Part shown: positions 1-9,878 of the stretch, piece after piece | Position numbering within the stretch: position 1 is the first letter of the stretch | Layout of the letters: each line of letters starts with the position of its first letter | NCBI RefSeq assembly: GCF_000829465.1 | Contig: NZ_JXAL01000027.1 | Span: forward strand, 1-61,100 | Source: Cohnella kolymensis | GTDB lineage: Bacteria > Bacillota > Bacilli > Paenibacillales > Paenibacillaceae | DNA: 61,100 bases | Direction: 5' to 3' | Program-made: the position numbers and the translations under genes | Notes under the pieces: generated by a model | The model's input: the letters and a program-made list of their open reading frames with translations, nothing else | Databases searched by the model: none | What the model was told of the DNA's origin: nothing

Positions 1-235
1 GTTAGTCTAATTCATGTACGATCTCCTGCAGAAACTCGTCCCGTCCGCTGCCGTTAGTCTAATTCATGTACGATCTCCTGCAGAAACACATTCCCCACAC
101 CGCCGTTAGTCTAATTTTTATACGACTTCCTGCAGAAACTCTTCGCGCACGCCGCCGTTAGTCTAATTTTTGTGCTATCTCCCGCAGAAACTCGTTCCGC
201 ACGCCGCCGTTAGTCCAATTTTTGTACGATCTCCA
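1..235. repeat. 52-bp tandem repeat array (4 full copies plus a partial fifth)
   Basis: Units start at 1, 53, 105, 157 and 209, exactly 52 bp apart, each beginning GTTAGTCTAAT or a one-base variant. The unit carries a conserved CTGCAGAAAC core near its middle and ends in a GCCGCC-like block. The fifth copy decays after about 235, next to the 3' end of the sigma-54 activator gene. The period is not a multiple of three and the units contain stop codons, so the array is not coding. It may continue to the left of the window. No function can be assigned. Confidence 0.9.
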
Positions 236-258
236 GCAGCCGCCAACGGTCGTAAACC

Positions 259-1975
259 TCACAACAACCTGTGCTTCTCGAGCTTGCGATACAGGCTTGC
301 GCGATGAATGCCGAGCAGCTTCGCCGTTTTGTTACGGTTTCCGCCGCATTCCTTCAACACTTGTTTGATCACCCGCAATTCGGTCTTCTCCAGTTCTTTT
401 TCCAACAGGTTCGGTTGGGCCCTGCTGCTTTCGCTTTCGATCTCCTCCGTCAAAATCGGGGGCAGATCCTCCATGCCGAGCTCATCACCGTCGGCCAGAT
501 GTATGGAGCGTTCCAGGACATTTTGCAGCTCTCTTACGTTGCCCGGCCAGGTGTGCCGCATCAGAAACGCTTCCACGTCGGGATGGAATCCTCTGATGCT
601 TTTCCCCAATTCCTCATTGAATTTTGCCAAAATGAAATGAGCAGTCGTAAGATGTCTTTCCCCCGTTCACGCAATGGCGGGGTCGTAATGTGAAAGACAT
701 TCAGCCGGTAGTACAAATCCTCGCGGAATTCTCCCCGCTTGACCATTTCTTCCAGCGGCCGATGGGTTGCGGCAATCACACGAATGTCTACCTGCTTGAT
801 CACCATCCCGCCTATCCGCTCTATTTCCTTCTCTTGAAGCGTGCGAAGCAGCTTGACTTGCATGGTCAGAGGCATATCGCCGATCTCGTCGAGGAACAAT
901 GTGCCGCCTTGCGCCAATTCGATTTTCCCAGCTTGCCGCCCTTTTTCGCCCCTGTGAACGCGCCTTCCTCGTATCCGAACAGCTCCGCCTCCATCAGCTC
1001 CGCGGGGATCGCCGCGCAATTGACGCGAATAAACGGCCCTTCGCTCCGGTGGCTCACACTGTGAATCGCATGCGCAAACAGCTCTTTCCCGGTACCGCTC
1101 TCCCCGCGTATCAACACGGTCGACCTGCTCGCGGCAACTTTGAGAGCCAGATCTTTCGCTTCCTTCATTTTCTCGTGTTCCCCGATAATTTGTTCGAAGG
1201 AATATTTCGATCCGTGAGCGCGCTTCAGCTCGTTCTTGTAGTAATCAAGCTTGCTTTCCATAACATTCAAACGCTGTGCCAGCGTTTTGAGATCGTGAAG
1301 ATCGGTGAACATCACTTTCCCGATCGCGCCGACAACTTTCCCGTCCTTCTTGATCGGAAGCCGCATGACCACGATGTCGCGGTCCTTGACCTTCATGACG
1401 GATCCGATCTCCGCTTGGCCGGTCTTCAAAACAACATGCAGCCGGGTATTTTCAATGACTTCCGTTACGTGCTTGCCGATGGATTCGCTGTGGTTCACCC
1501 CAAGGAAATCGCAGTAAGACTGATTGATCATGGTCACGCGCGCATTCTCGTCCACCATGATTATGCCGTCGTAAACGAGCTCGAACACTTCTTTGAACTG
1601 ATTGATCTCTTTTTCTTTCATATCGAGCTGGGAGACCATCGTCTTCAATTCCGTAATGTCCTGAAAAATAGAGACCGCACCGATAACGGTGCCGTCGTTA
1701 TAGATCGGAGAACGGTTCGCAATCACCAATCGGTCGTTAATCCGCTGCTGCTGATTCGGCCTCGTAATCCCGTCTTGCACCACTTTGAACAGCAAGGAAT
1801 CTCCCACAACATCATTGATATGCTTTCCGATGATACGTTCCTTGGGAAGCCCGATTAAATCGCAGCCCGGCGGATTGCATAACACCACAGATCCCTGCCG
1901 GTCGATCACAATAACGCCGTTATAGATGGAGTCGATAATTTCGTCCCATCTGTAATCCTCATACCTGATCTTCAA
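259..1975 (-). CDS. Sigma-54-dependent PAS/AAA+ transcriptional activator (two frameshifts)
   Basis: Enhancer-binding activator of RNA polymerase sigma-54. Two PAS sensor domains (about residues 10-110 and 125-230) precede an AAA+ domain with Walker A GESGTGKE (291-298) and the sigma-54 contact loop GAFTGA (338-343). The Walker B-like LFLDEIGD and a C-terminal Fis-type helix-turn-helix ([20 protein letters not shown]) follow in other frames. The reading frame breaks twice. One A is missing in an A-run near 926-929, right after [12 protein letters not shown] second base is missing near 651. Adding both gives 572 residues, normal for the family, so sequencing error is more likely than decay. 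The start is TTG at 1975 behind GAGGGGG. Its neighbours include rpoN, two genes upstream, which fits. The PAS ligand and target promoters are unknown; I found no clear -24/-12 promoter in the window. Confidence 0.9.
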
Positions 1976-2060
1976 ACCCGGAGCACCCCCTCAGCACCTC
2001 TGGTTGTTGTCTTCTGCCCTAGCAAATTCGACAAATTTAACCCAATCCCTCTGCATATGC

Positions 2061-2093
2061 AAAGAAAAACCACGGTTCACATGAACCGTGGCT
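2061..2093 (-). terminator. Rho-independent terminator of the citrate synthase gene
   Basis: Perfect inverted repeat CCACGGTTCA / TGAACCGTGG with a two-base loop, followed on the minus strand by TTTTTCTTT. It starts 6 bp past the citrate synthase stop and separates that gene from the sigma-54 activator. Confidence 0.85.
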
Positions 2094-2098
2094 GGGGC

Positions 2099-3220
2099 TT
2101 AAGCCCGCTGCGAAATTGGAATCCATGGCGCCGGCTCGGGACCGATGTAATCAGCGCCGGGCCGAATGATTCTATTGTTGGCGCGCTGTTCGATAACGTG
2201 GGCCGCCCAGCCGCTCGTGCGGGAAATGACGAAGATCGGCGTGAACATGAGCGTAGGAATGCCCATCAGATGATAAGCGGAAGCGCTGTAAAAATCGAGA
2301 TTCGGGAACAGCTTCTTCTCCCGCCGCATAACGGCTTCGATACTCTCCGAAATGCGATACAGCTTCATGTCACCCGCTTCTTCCGACAGCTTTCTGGACC
2401 ATTCCTTGATGATGTCGGAGCGAGGATCGGACACGGAATACACCCGATGACCGAAACCCATGATCAGCTGCTTCTCGTCCAGCATTCTCATAATGCCTGC
2501 TTCCGCTTCTTCCGGCGTTTCGAATCGCTGGATGAGCTCCATTGCCGCTTCATTCGCGCCGCCGTGGAGAGGACCACGCAGCGTACCGATGCCTGTAGTC
2601 ATTGCAGAATAAAAATCGGACATCGTGGAGGCCGTAACACGGGAGGCGAATGTGGACGCATTGAATTCATGTTCGGCATACAAAATCAGCGACACGTCCA
2701 TCACTTTCTCATGCAGCGGCGTCGGCTTGACACCATGCAGCAAATGTAGAAAGTGACCTGCAATGCTCGGATCGTCCGTTTCCGTGTCGATTCTTTTGCC
2801 CGATGTCTGAAAATGATACCAATACAGCAAAATGGAACCGAAGCAAGCGATGAGCCGGTTGGCCACATCCTGCTGCGTGCGGCCCGGCGCTTCCGGCTCC
2901 ATCGCGCCCAGAGCCGAACATCCCGTACGCATGACGTCCATCGGATGCGAATGGATCGGCAATTGCTCGAGCACCGTTTTGAGCGGCTCCGGCAAGCCGC
3001 GCTGCTTCTGCAGCTGCGATCTGTAGCCGTTCAGCTCTTCCTCGGTAGGCAATCTGCCGTAGATCAGCAAGTAAGCCGTCTCTTCGAACGTGGAATTCCG
3101 CTCCAGATCGGCAATGGAAAACCCCCTGTAATTTAGGCCCTTCCCTTCCTTGCCTACCGTCGCAATTGCTGTCTGCCCCGCAACAATTCCTGCTAAACCG
3201 CCTGATTTGATCGCTGTCAC
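2099..3220 (-). CDS. Citrate synthase / 2-methylcitrate synthase family protein
   Basis: Condenses oxaloacetate with acetyl-CoA or propionyl-CoA in the cytoplasm. It is 373 residues, the size of the short (type I, Gram-positive/PrpC-MmgD) enzymes. Catalytic residues are all visible: His219 in [10 protein letters not shown], His258 in GFGHRVY and Asp309 in LDFYSAS, with the substrate arginine in SRTSGWAAH. The start is GTG at 3220, five bases after GGAGGAG. It lies 34 bp downstream of rpoN, likely on the same transcript, and ends in a strong terminator. The sequence does not decide between citrate (CitZ) and 2-methylcitrate (PrpC/MmgD) synthase. Neither aconitase nor methylisocitrate lyase genes are nearby, so I leave the symbol blank. 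Confidence 0.9.
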   Translation of the reverse strand: MTAIKSGGLAGIVAGQTAIATVGKEGKGLNYRGFSIADLERNSTFEETAYLLIYGRLPTEEELNGYRSQLQKQRGLPEPLKTVLEQLPIHSHPMDVMRTGCSALGAMEPEAPGRTQQDVANRLIACFGSILLYWYHFQTSGKRIDTETDDPSIAGHFLHLLHGVKPTPLHEKVMDVSLILYAEHEFNASTFASRVTASTMSDFYSAMTTGIGTLRGPLHGGANEAAMELIQRFETPEEAEAGIMRMLDEKQLIMGFGHRVYSVSDPRSDIIKEWSRKLSEEAGDMKLYRISESIEAVMRREKKLFPNLDFYSASAYHLMGIPTLMFTPIFVISRTSGWAAHVIEQRANNRIIRPGADYIGPEPAPWIPISQRA

Positions 3221-3254
3221 TGCTTCTCCTCCGTTTCTCGATTACAATTTGGCT

Positions 3255-4576
3255 TTACGATCTGTTTTTGCGCAAAAACGTCGGCAAGATATTAAGCTCC
3301 TCCCGGTATTTGGTCACCGTACGGCGGGATAACCGCACTTTTTCGGCGGCCAAAATTTCCACGATTCTTTGATCGGAATAGGGACGCAACTTGCTCTCAC
3401 TTAGAACGATTTCTTTGATTCTTGCTTTAATCTTTATGCTGGAATCGACTTCCCCATCCTGACGCTGAAGGCCGGACGAAAAAAAGAATTTCAATTCGAA
3501 CGTCCCGTGCGGCGTGCTGATGTATTTGTTGTGAACGGCTCTGCTGACGGTAGACTCATGCATCTCCAGCTTGTCTGCCAGCTCTTTCATTGTCAGAGGA
3601 ACGATCGCTTCGACTCCTCCGTGTAAAAACTGCCGCTGCTCTTGCATGAGGGCCTGTATGACTTTGGCAAGGGTTGCCTTGCGCTGATCAAGTCCGCGAA
3701 TAACGGACTGTGCGGATTTCAGCTTCTCCAGCAAATAGGTAAGAGCCGTCCGGTCGCCCATGCCTTTCACGAGCTTGTAGAAATCCTGGTTGACGGACAA
3801 TTTGGGAATAACAGCATCGTTAACGAGGATAGCAGGCCCGTCCGGATCCATCCGAACGGCGGCGTCCGGTATCACGTGCGGGTTGTCCCCTGGTCCGAAC
3901 GCCATGCCGGGCCGCGGATGGAATTCCCGCAAATAAGGATATACCTTCCTTACATCAGCCTCCTCCGCACCGATCGCTTTGGCAATTATGTTGAATCTGC
4001 CTTTGGCTAAATCCTCCAGATGATCCCTTACGATCTCCAAAGCCCATGGCAGCGGGTTCTCACGCCTTTGAATTTGCAGCTGGAGACATTCGCTTAGACT
4101 CCTGGCGCCAACGCCCGCCGGATCCAATGATTGAACGGCTGTCAGCGCCTCTTCGACGACCGCAGCCGTCAATTTCAGGTGGGCGCTAGCTCTTCTACCG
4201 AAACAGTCAAATAACCGGCCTCATTGACGCAGCCCGCTAAAAATTCCGCAGCTCTGCGAACGGCCGGTTGTAAAGGCAGAACGCCGATTTGTCCGATGAG
4301 TGCGCTTTCCAAAGTTTCGTGGCGGTCGCTGCGATGAGCGTACAAAGCATCGGCATGCCGCACGGAATTGGAAATCCGGCTTGTTCTGCGCATAGAGAAG
4401 TCCGGCACCGCTTCAAGTTCGAGCAGCGGATTGTCATTCACTTCTTCCCGAATCATCGCAGTCAAATCACAGCTGGACAGCTGCAGCATTTGGAGAGACT
4501 GTTTGATTTGGCCGTTCATTCTCAAATTAACCGTTTGTTTAGCCGCTAACTGCACTCTTGGATTCAAGGAGATCAC
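3255..4576 (-). CDS. rpoN: RNA polymerase sigma-54 factor RpoN (SigL), one frameshift
   Basis: Alternative sigma factor for -24/-12 promoters. The N-terminal glutamine-rich activator-interaction region (GQIKQSLQMLQL) is followed by the core-binding region (LDPAGVGARSL) and the DNA-binding region. It ends with the RpoN box SRRTVTKYREEL, the family signature. The frame breaks near 4181, where a CCC run on the coding strand needs one more C. With that base the product is 440 residues, normal for Firmicute SigL. The apparent start is GTG at 4576. A sigma-A-type promoter lies just upstream, overlapping the end of the SDR gene. The PAS/AAA+ activator two genes downstream is a probable client. Confidence 0.95.
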
Positions 4577-4608
4577 ACCTGTGATTTAATGATTGCGCTT
4601 TCAATTAG

Positions 4609-4637
4609 ATTATAATGGTAATTGTATCAGATGACCA
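4609..4637 (-). promoter_or_regulatory. Putative sigma-A promoter of rpoN
   Basis: On the minus strand TGGTCA (4632-4637), a 17-base spacer, then a perfect TATAAT (4609-4614), 32 bp before the rpoN start. The -35 box lies inside the last codons of the SDR gene. Confidence 0.6.
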
Positions 4638-5370
4638 GACCTCCATTGACCTCAAGTACCGTCCCATTCACATAGTCCGAGTCGTCCGACGCAAGATACA
4701 GGTACGCCTTCGCTATATCCGCAGGCTTACCCAGGCGGTGAAGCGGAACTTTGTCCAGCATCAGCTGAAGCACCTTTTCCGGCACCTTGGCGACCATGCC
4801 CGTGTCGACAAACCCTGGGGCCACGGCATTCACATTAATTCCTTTATGGCCCAATTCCTTGGCCCAGGTTTTGGTCATGCCGATCACGCCGGCCTTCGTT
4901 GCGGCGTAATTCGTTTGCCCGACGTTGCCGTGAACGCCGACGATCGAAGAGGTGTTGATGATTTTGCCCTTCCCTCTTTGAACCATATGCGGTGCAGCAA
5001 ACTTGGTACAGTAAAATACACCGTTCAGATTCACGTCTATGACCTTGTGCCATTGGTCCACCGACATCTTCGTCAGCATAGCGTCCTGCGTGATGCCGGC
5101 ATTATTGATAAGAATGTCGAGCACACCCCATTGTGCCACAGCCGAAGACACCATATGCTCCACACTTTCAGCACTGGATACATCCACTTGTACGAACATT
5201 GCACTTCCGGGACTGAGCCTGTTTAACTCCTCTTCTGCTGCTCCGCCTGAAACTTCATCGAAATCGGCGATGCAAACCTTGGCGCCTTCCCGGACAAACA
5301 AAAAGGCGGTTTCCCGCCCGATTCCATTCGCTCCGCCCGTTATAAGCGCGACTTTATCCTGCAATCTCAT
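4627..5370 (-). CDS. FabG-like short-chain dehydrogenase/reductase
   Basis: NAD(P)H-dependent reductase of 247 residues. It has the Rossmann motif GGANGIG at the N terminus, NNAG in the middle and the catalytic YAATK (Tyr-x-x-x-Lys). The DTGMVAKVPE loop and VNGGLVI end resemble 3-oxoacyl-ACP or acetoacetyl-CoA reductases. The start ATG at 5370 follows GGAGG by seven bases and overlaps the hydrolase gene upstream by 17 bp, so the two are translationally linked. As the last gene of the acyl cluster it would reduce the 3-keto product of the KAS III-like enzyme, but the real substrate is unknown. Confidence 0.85.
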   Translation of the reverse strand: MRLQDKVALITGGANGIGRETAFLFVREGAKVCIADFDEVSGGAAEEELNRLSPGSAMFVQVDVSSAESVEHMVSSAVAQWGVLDILINNAGITQDAMLTKMSVDQWHKVIDVNLNGVFYCTKFAAPHMVQRGKGKIINTSSIVGVHGNVGQTNYAATKAGVIGMTKTWAKELGHKGINVNAVAPGFVDTGMVAKVPEKVLQLMLDKVPLHRLGKPADIAKAYLYLASDDSDYVNGTVLEVNGGLVI

Positions 5371-6276
5371 TAGGTTCCTCCGCTTGAGCTTTAATAAAGT
5401 CCTCCATATGCTTCAGCAATCCGGGCAAATTGTCGACAATGGGGGAATGTCCGCAGTTCTCGAATACAACCGGCGTGGCAAGCGTTCCTAAATCTTCGAG
5501 AAGCTCACGCCTCATCTGCTCGGTGATGACAAGGTCATCCCGACCTTGGATAACAAGGGTCGGAGCCGTAATCCGCTTGATCGCTCCGGTACCGTCCGCC
5601 GCCTCGTTGTCCACGTCGCTGATGTTAAAGATATTTAATCCGTGGTACACATCCGCGAGATTTCTCTGCGTCAAGATGTCGTCCAGATAAGCGTCATAAC
5701 GATCTTCCGAAGGCTTGTTGATGTTATAGACACCCGCGTCGAACATGGCGCGCACAAACTCCCTGTCTCTGCGCGCTTCGGCTGCGGAAACGGTCTGGGT
5801 CAGCGGCAGCGCGAGCATCTCTTCCCGCGTGGTCAGTCTTCGACTGATGTCGGGCAGCCCGTCGCGCCAAATTTATAATAAGGGTATCCGCGCGTAGACA
5901 TGGAAGCCATCAGGATGAGCTTTTTCACTTGCTCCGGATAGTCCGCGGCATACTGCATACACACACCGCCCCCGGTGGACCAGCCGGCCAGATGGAAGGA
6001 GGTAAGACCCATAGCATCGGTGAACAATTTGAGGTCTGCGGTAAAATCCGCCAGATCCCGAATCCGATTGTGGTAGGTTGAAATGCCGAACCCTCTCATG
6101 TCAACGGCGTAGACTTTGAACCGCGAATCCAGGTTTTCCATGACGACGTCCCAATGCTTCGAGGAAGTCATATTCCCGTGCACCAAAAGGATCACTTCGT
6201 CTCCGCCTTCACGCTCCCTGTAGCCCATCGTTTCTTGGTTCGATAACAGTACCGATTTCAACTGAATGTCGCTCAT
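5354..6276 (-). CDS. Alpha/beta hydrolase (one frameshift)
   Basis: Alpha/beta-fold hydrolase with oxyanion motif HGN, nucleophile elbow GWSTGG (serine), acid GRDDLV and final catalytic histidine GHSP. The frame breaks near 5858, where a G-run on the coding strand is one base short. Restoring it reads GLPDISRRLTTREEML across the join and gives about 307 residues. I prefer the ATG at 6276, eight bases after GGGGG, over the ATG at 6291, which has no ribosome site. It lies between the KAS III-like gene and the reductase, so it may release a thioester or ester product. The substrate cannot be read from sequence. Confidence 0.82.
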
Positions 6277-6281
6277 CCCAT

Positions 6282-7304
6282 TTACCCCCATTTGATTGCG
6301 GTCGCACCCCAGGCATAACCGATTCCCGCACTCACCAAGACGACGAGGTCCCCGCTATTGATTTTGCCTTGCTCAACCCCCAGCTCCAAGCTTAAAATCT
6401 GATCGATTTGTCCGACGTGGCCGTAATCCCGAAGATAGATCGATTGCTCCGGTCTCAGACCGAGCTCATTTAATACATAATCATGTGCCGACTTTTTCAT
6501 GTGAAGAATGGCTAAGTAATTAATGTCCTCCACGGAGTACCCGCTTTTGGCGACGGCCTCGCGTACGACCTGGAGGAAATTGTCCATGGACTTGCGCTCC
6601 AGCCGCTCCTTCATTCCTTCCGGGTCCGGCACGTCGAAGTAGTTCAGCCTCAGGGCCAGCGCTTCCGGAGTGAGCGGCTGCTTCGTCCCACCGGCGCACA
6701 CAATGACATCTTCGGAAAAAGAGCCGTCGGTAATGAGATGGCTTTCGAGCAGTTGATTTTTAGCGTATCCTCTTTGCAAGATCATGGCGCCTCCGCCAGC
6801 TGCAAGATTTAACATGAAACGCGTATTCGGATTACGGTAATCGATCAGATCAACGTTCCGGTAGCCGCCCGCCAGCAGGACAGTCCGGATGGAGTCATCC
6901 GCGAGCATCATGCTTTTGGCCACCTTCAGCGCCATAATCGTCGTGCCGCAGCGAAGCGCGGCATCGAATCCCCATGCGCGGACAGCTCCGACTTCTTGCT
7001 GAAGCTTCAGCGCCGCCGTCCATACGGGATATTCCTTATACTCCTCACCGATGTAGATGACCAGATCGATATCCAGCGGCGAAATGCCTGTGCTCGCCAG
7101 AGCCGCACGGGCCGCGCGAATACCCATTTCACAGCTGTGATCACCGTCTCCGGGTACGGGCTTGCGAACGATACCCATCTTCTGTTCGATGACTTGCTGC
7201 GGAATTCCGGAGGCTTCGCTTAACTGTGCGCTCGTCATGTACGTATCCGGCAAGTAGACGCCCGTTCCGACAATACCGACCGAGACCGCTTGCGCCGCTA
7301 CCAC
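6282..7304 (-). CDS. KAS III (FabH)-like 3-oxoacyl synthase, divergent active site
   Basis: Thiolase-fold condensing enzyme of 340 residues. The nucleophile is Cys119 in ALRCGTT and the expected histidine is His268 in ILHMKKS. The third KAS III residue, asparagine in GNTS, is not present; that position reads DYGHVGQIDQ. It is therefore not a housekeeping FabH (a canonical one is at 30166-31173) but a specialised paralogue. The start is GTG at 7304, eight bases after GGGAGGG. It overlaps the LivM gene by seven bases and sits in one operon with an importer, a hydrolase and a reductase. A role in condensing an imported acid after CoA activation is inference. Confidence 0.82.
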   Translation of the reverse strand: MVAAQAVSVGIVGTGVYLPDTYMTSAQLSEASGIPQQVIEQKMGIVRKPVPGDGDHSCEMGIRAARAALASTGISPLDIDLVIYIGEEYKEYPVWTAALKLQQEVGAVRAWGFDAALRCGTTIMALKVAKSMMLADDSIRTVLLAGGYRNVDLIDYRNPNTRFMLNLAAGGGAMILQRGYAKNQLLESHLITDGSFSEDVIVCAGGTKQPLTPEALALRLNYFDVPDPEGMKERLERKSMDNFLQVVREAVAKSGYSVEDINYLAILHMKKSAHDYVLNELGLRPEQSIYLRDYGHVGQIDQILSLELGVEQGKINSGDLVVLVSAGIGYAWGATAIKWG

Positions 7305-8290
7305 GGCAAGCCCTCCCTTTTTCCAAGAGCCGCAGCTTTTCTATGGGTTTGCCATCTCTTGATCGTGCCGACGATTCCCATCGGGAAAATCATAACGACA
7401 ATGATATAGAGCAGTCCGAAGAAAATAATCCACCGTTCGAAAATGGGATGAACTTTAGCCAAGCTCGTCAGCAGCTCATGCGCGTATTCGATAAGCGCCG
7501 CGCCGATGATTCCGCCGTACAACGTGCCTACGCCCCCGATAATCGTCATCAACAGCGCCATGATGGTGATATCCATTGTGAATACCGTCGTATTTACGAA
7601 CCTAAGGGTGATCGCATACATCGAACCGCTCAAAGCCGCAGCTACTCCGGCAACGACGCTGGCAATGATTTTATAATGAACCACCTCATAACCCAGGGAT
7701 TGCGTACGCTGCTCATTCTCACGGATGGCTTGAAGCACTTTCCCGACCGGGGAGCGCGTGAAACGCCGCAGCAGCAGGAAAACGACGATCATAAACACAA
7801 ATGAAATATAGTAAAAGTTCGTGCGATCCATGAAAAACTCCGGAACGGCGAAAGGAAAACCGTCGGCGCCGTTCGTGACGGACCTCATTTTCTCAGCGGC
7901 GACGACGAATAATCCGGAAAAAGCCAGCGTCAGCATCGCATAGAAATGACTCTTGAGCCTTAAAGAAAGTATGCCAACGAAATAGCTGACCACTGCCGCC
8001 GCAACAACACCGATCAAGACGGACAGCAGCAACGTGCCTAACGAATTTTTCCACACATCCATCCCAATGCCCACTGAATATGCACCGATTCCGAAAAACA
8101 TGGCATGACCGAACGACACGATCCCCGTATAACCTAAAAGCAAATCATAGCTCATGGCAAAGACGGCATAGATAAATATTTTGGTCAGAAGAATCAGGAG
8201 ACTGCGGGAATCGTTCAACTCCGGAAATGAGAGGAGCAGAAGCACGACCGCAACGGGCAAAATGGTCCATCTGAGCCGTAACAAGTTCAT
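7298..8290 (-). CDS. livM: Branched-chain amino acid/amide-type ABC transporter permease (LivM-like)
   Basis: Integral membrane permease of 330 residues with about eight to ten hydrophobic helices. The family loop GYTGIVSFGHAMFFGIGAY follows the second helix and GGVGTLYGGIIGAALIE lies near the C terminus, both typical of LivM. It pairs with the LivH-like permease encoded just upstream, leaving a four-base gap, to form the channel of a HAAT-family importer. The usual substrates are leucine/isoleucine/valine, amides or urea. The neighbouring acyl-CoA ligase and condensing enzyme suggest an organic acid here, but that is inference. Confidence 0.88.
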   Translation of the reverse strand: MNLLRLRWTILPVAVVLLLLSFPELNDSRSLLILLTKIFIYAVFAMSYDLLLGYTGIVSFGHAMFFGIGAYSVGIGMDVWKNSLGTLLLSVLIGVVAAAVVSYFVGILSLRLKSHFYAMLTLAFSGLFVVAAEKMRSVTNGADGFPFAVPEFFMDRTNFYYISFVFMIVVFLLLRRFTRSPVGKVLQAIRENEQRTQSLGYEVVHYKIIASVVAGVAAALSGSMYAITLRFVNTTVFTMDITIMALLMTIIGGVGTLYGGIIGAALIEYAHELLTSLAKVHPIFERWIIFFGLLYIIVVMIFPMGIVGTIKRWQTHRKAAALGKREGLPW

Positions 8291-8294
8291 GACC

Positions 8295-9155
8295 TCACCC
8301 CTTTATCCCGAATAATCCCGACGGTTTGACGAGCAGCACGAAGACCATAAGCAGCATGTTCACCGCGAGCGATAAATCCGGCAAATAGTAGGCCATGAAC
8401 GCTCCGGAAAGTCCGACGAGCAACGATGCCAATGCGGATCCTTTGACACTGCCCATGCCCCCGATAACGACTACGATAAACGCAAGTATGGCGAATTGCA
8501 GGCCCATTTCGGAAAAAACCGCACCGGAATAAGGAGCGAAAAGTACGCCTCCTAACGCGGCCATTCCCGCCCCCAATACAAAGACGAGGGTGAAAATCCG
8601 CTTGATGTTGTAGCCCAGCGCCTGAATCATCTCCTTGTTCATGACACCCGCCCTGACGACCAAACCGAGCTTCGTCCGATTCAGCAGGAAATGCAGCGCC
8701 AGGTATACGATCAAACCGACTATGATGATGAAAAGACGATATTTGATTAGAATGACGCCTCCGATTTGCCAGCTTCCGGACAGATAGGAGGGAACGGGCG
8801 CATTGATCGTATTCGGGCCCCAGAACACTTTTAACAGCTCTCCGAGGACCAGCATGACGCCCATCGTCACCAGAATTTGCTGCAGATGATTTCCGTATAC
8901 GGGTCGAATGATCCAGCGTTCCATGATGTAACCGATGACGACCCCCGCGATAACAGCGCCGGCGATCGACGCCAGAAAGCTTCCTGTCAAAGCAAACATC
9001 CATACACCGGCATACGCGCCCCAAGCGAACAAACCGCCGTGGCTGAAATTAAGGACGTCCATCAAGCCGAATATCAATGTCAAGCCCGCAGCGAGCAGGA
9101 AAATGAGCATTCCCGTGGCAAGCCCGTTCAACAGAAGATTTACAACGATATCCAC
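8295..9155 (-). CDS. livH: Branched-chain amino acid/amide-type ABC transporter permease (LivH-like)
   Basis: Second permease of the importer, about 286 residues. The N-terminal helix NLLLNGLATGM, the loop GLMDVLNFSHGGLFAWGAY and the C-terminal GGMGSVKGSALASLLVG are LivH hallmarks. The open frame extends to 9182, but the GTG at 9155 is eight bases after GGGAGG and gives the standard N terminus, so I use it. The ribosome site lies close to the LivF stop codon at 9175, consistent with coupled translation. Confidence 0.88.
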   Translation of the reverse strand: MDIVVNLLLNGLATGMLIFLLAAGLTLIFGLMDVLNFSHGGLFAWGAYAGVWMFALTGSFLASIAGAVIAGVVIGYIMERWIIRPVYGNHLQQILVTMGVMLVLGELLKVFWGPNTINAPVPSYLSGSWQIGGVILIKYRLFIIIVGLIVYLALHFLLNRTKLGLVVRAGVMNKEMIQALGYNIKRIFTLVFVLGAGMAALGGVLFAPYSGAVFSEMGLQFAILAFIVVVIGGMGSVKGSALASLLVGLSGAFMAYYLPDLSLAVNMLLMVFVLLVKPSGLFGIKG

Positions 9156-9174
9156 AGAGGCTTCCTCCCGTTTG

Positions 9175-9878
9175 TCAGGCAATTCCGAGATATTTCTGCC
9201 TTGACTCCTTATCCTCTTTCAATTCTTTCATCGCGCCGTGATGAACGATGCGTCCCTCGTCCACAATATAGAACCGGTCGCCGATCGTGCTCGCCATAAA
9301 AAAGTTCTGTTCGACCAGCAGCACCGTCGTATTTAGCTTCATCTGTTCGATCGACTTCATGACGTTCTCTACCACGATCGGAGCGAGCCCCTTACTCGGC
9401 TCATCAATCAGCAGCAGCTCATTATCGTTCACGTAGGCTCTGGCAATAGCAAGCATCTGCTTCTGCCCCCCGCTCAAATTACCGCTCTTACGGTGCCAAT
9501 AGGTCTTCAAGTCGGGAAACAGATTGAGAATCCACTCCTGCTTAGTCATGGCGGCCTCGTTCGCTTTACGGATCGAAATACGCATGTTCTCTTCCACGGT
9601 CAGATCATGGAAAATCCCCTGATCTTCGGGCACGTACCCGATTCCTTTTTTCGCAATTTCATAGGTTGGCAGCGCCCGATACTTTCGCCTTTGAACGTCA
9701 CCTGACCGTCCTTGATCGGATTTAATCCCATGATCGAACGAAGCGTCGTCGTCTTGCCTGCGCCGTTGCGGCCGAACAGGACCGTTATTTCACCCTTCGG
9801 AACTTCAAAAGAGACTCCCTGCAAAATATGAAACTGCTCGATATACGTCTGAATCCGGTCCACTTTAAGAAGCGTCAT
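9175..9878 (-). CDS. livF: ABC transporter ATP-binding protein LivF (one frameshift)
   Basis: Cytoplasmic ATPase of the importer. Walker A is GRNGAGKTT, followed by the Q-loop region with VPEDQGIF, the signature LSGGQKQM and Walker B LLLIDEPSKGL. The frame breaks around 9675-9677, where a G-run on the coding strand lacks one base. Repair reads FKGESIGALPTYEIAKKG and gives 234 residues, the normal LivF length. The start ATG at 9878 overlaps the end of livG by 14 bases. Confidence 0.9.

Noticed and set aside
1..235. CRISPR array
   Set aside because: The whole 52-bp unit is similar between copies and there are no unique spacers of constant length; no cas genes in the window. The same holds for 60917-61100.
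899..1858. 319-residue plus-strand frame opposite the sigma-54 activator
   Set aside because: No motif or ribosome site; the minus strand carries PAS and AAA+ domains over the same bases.
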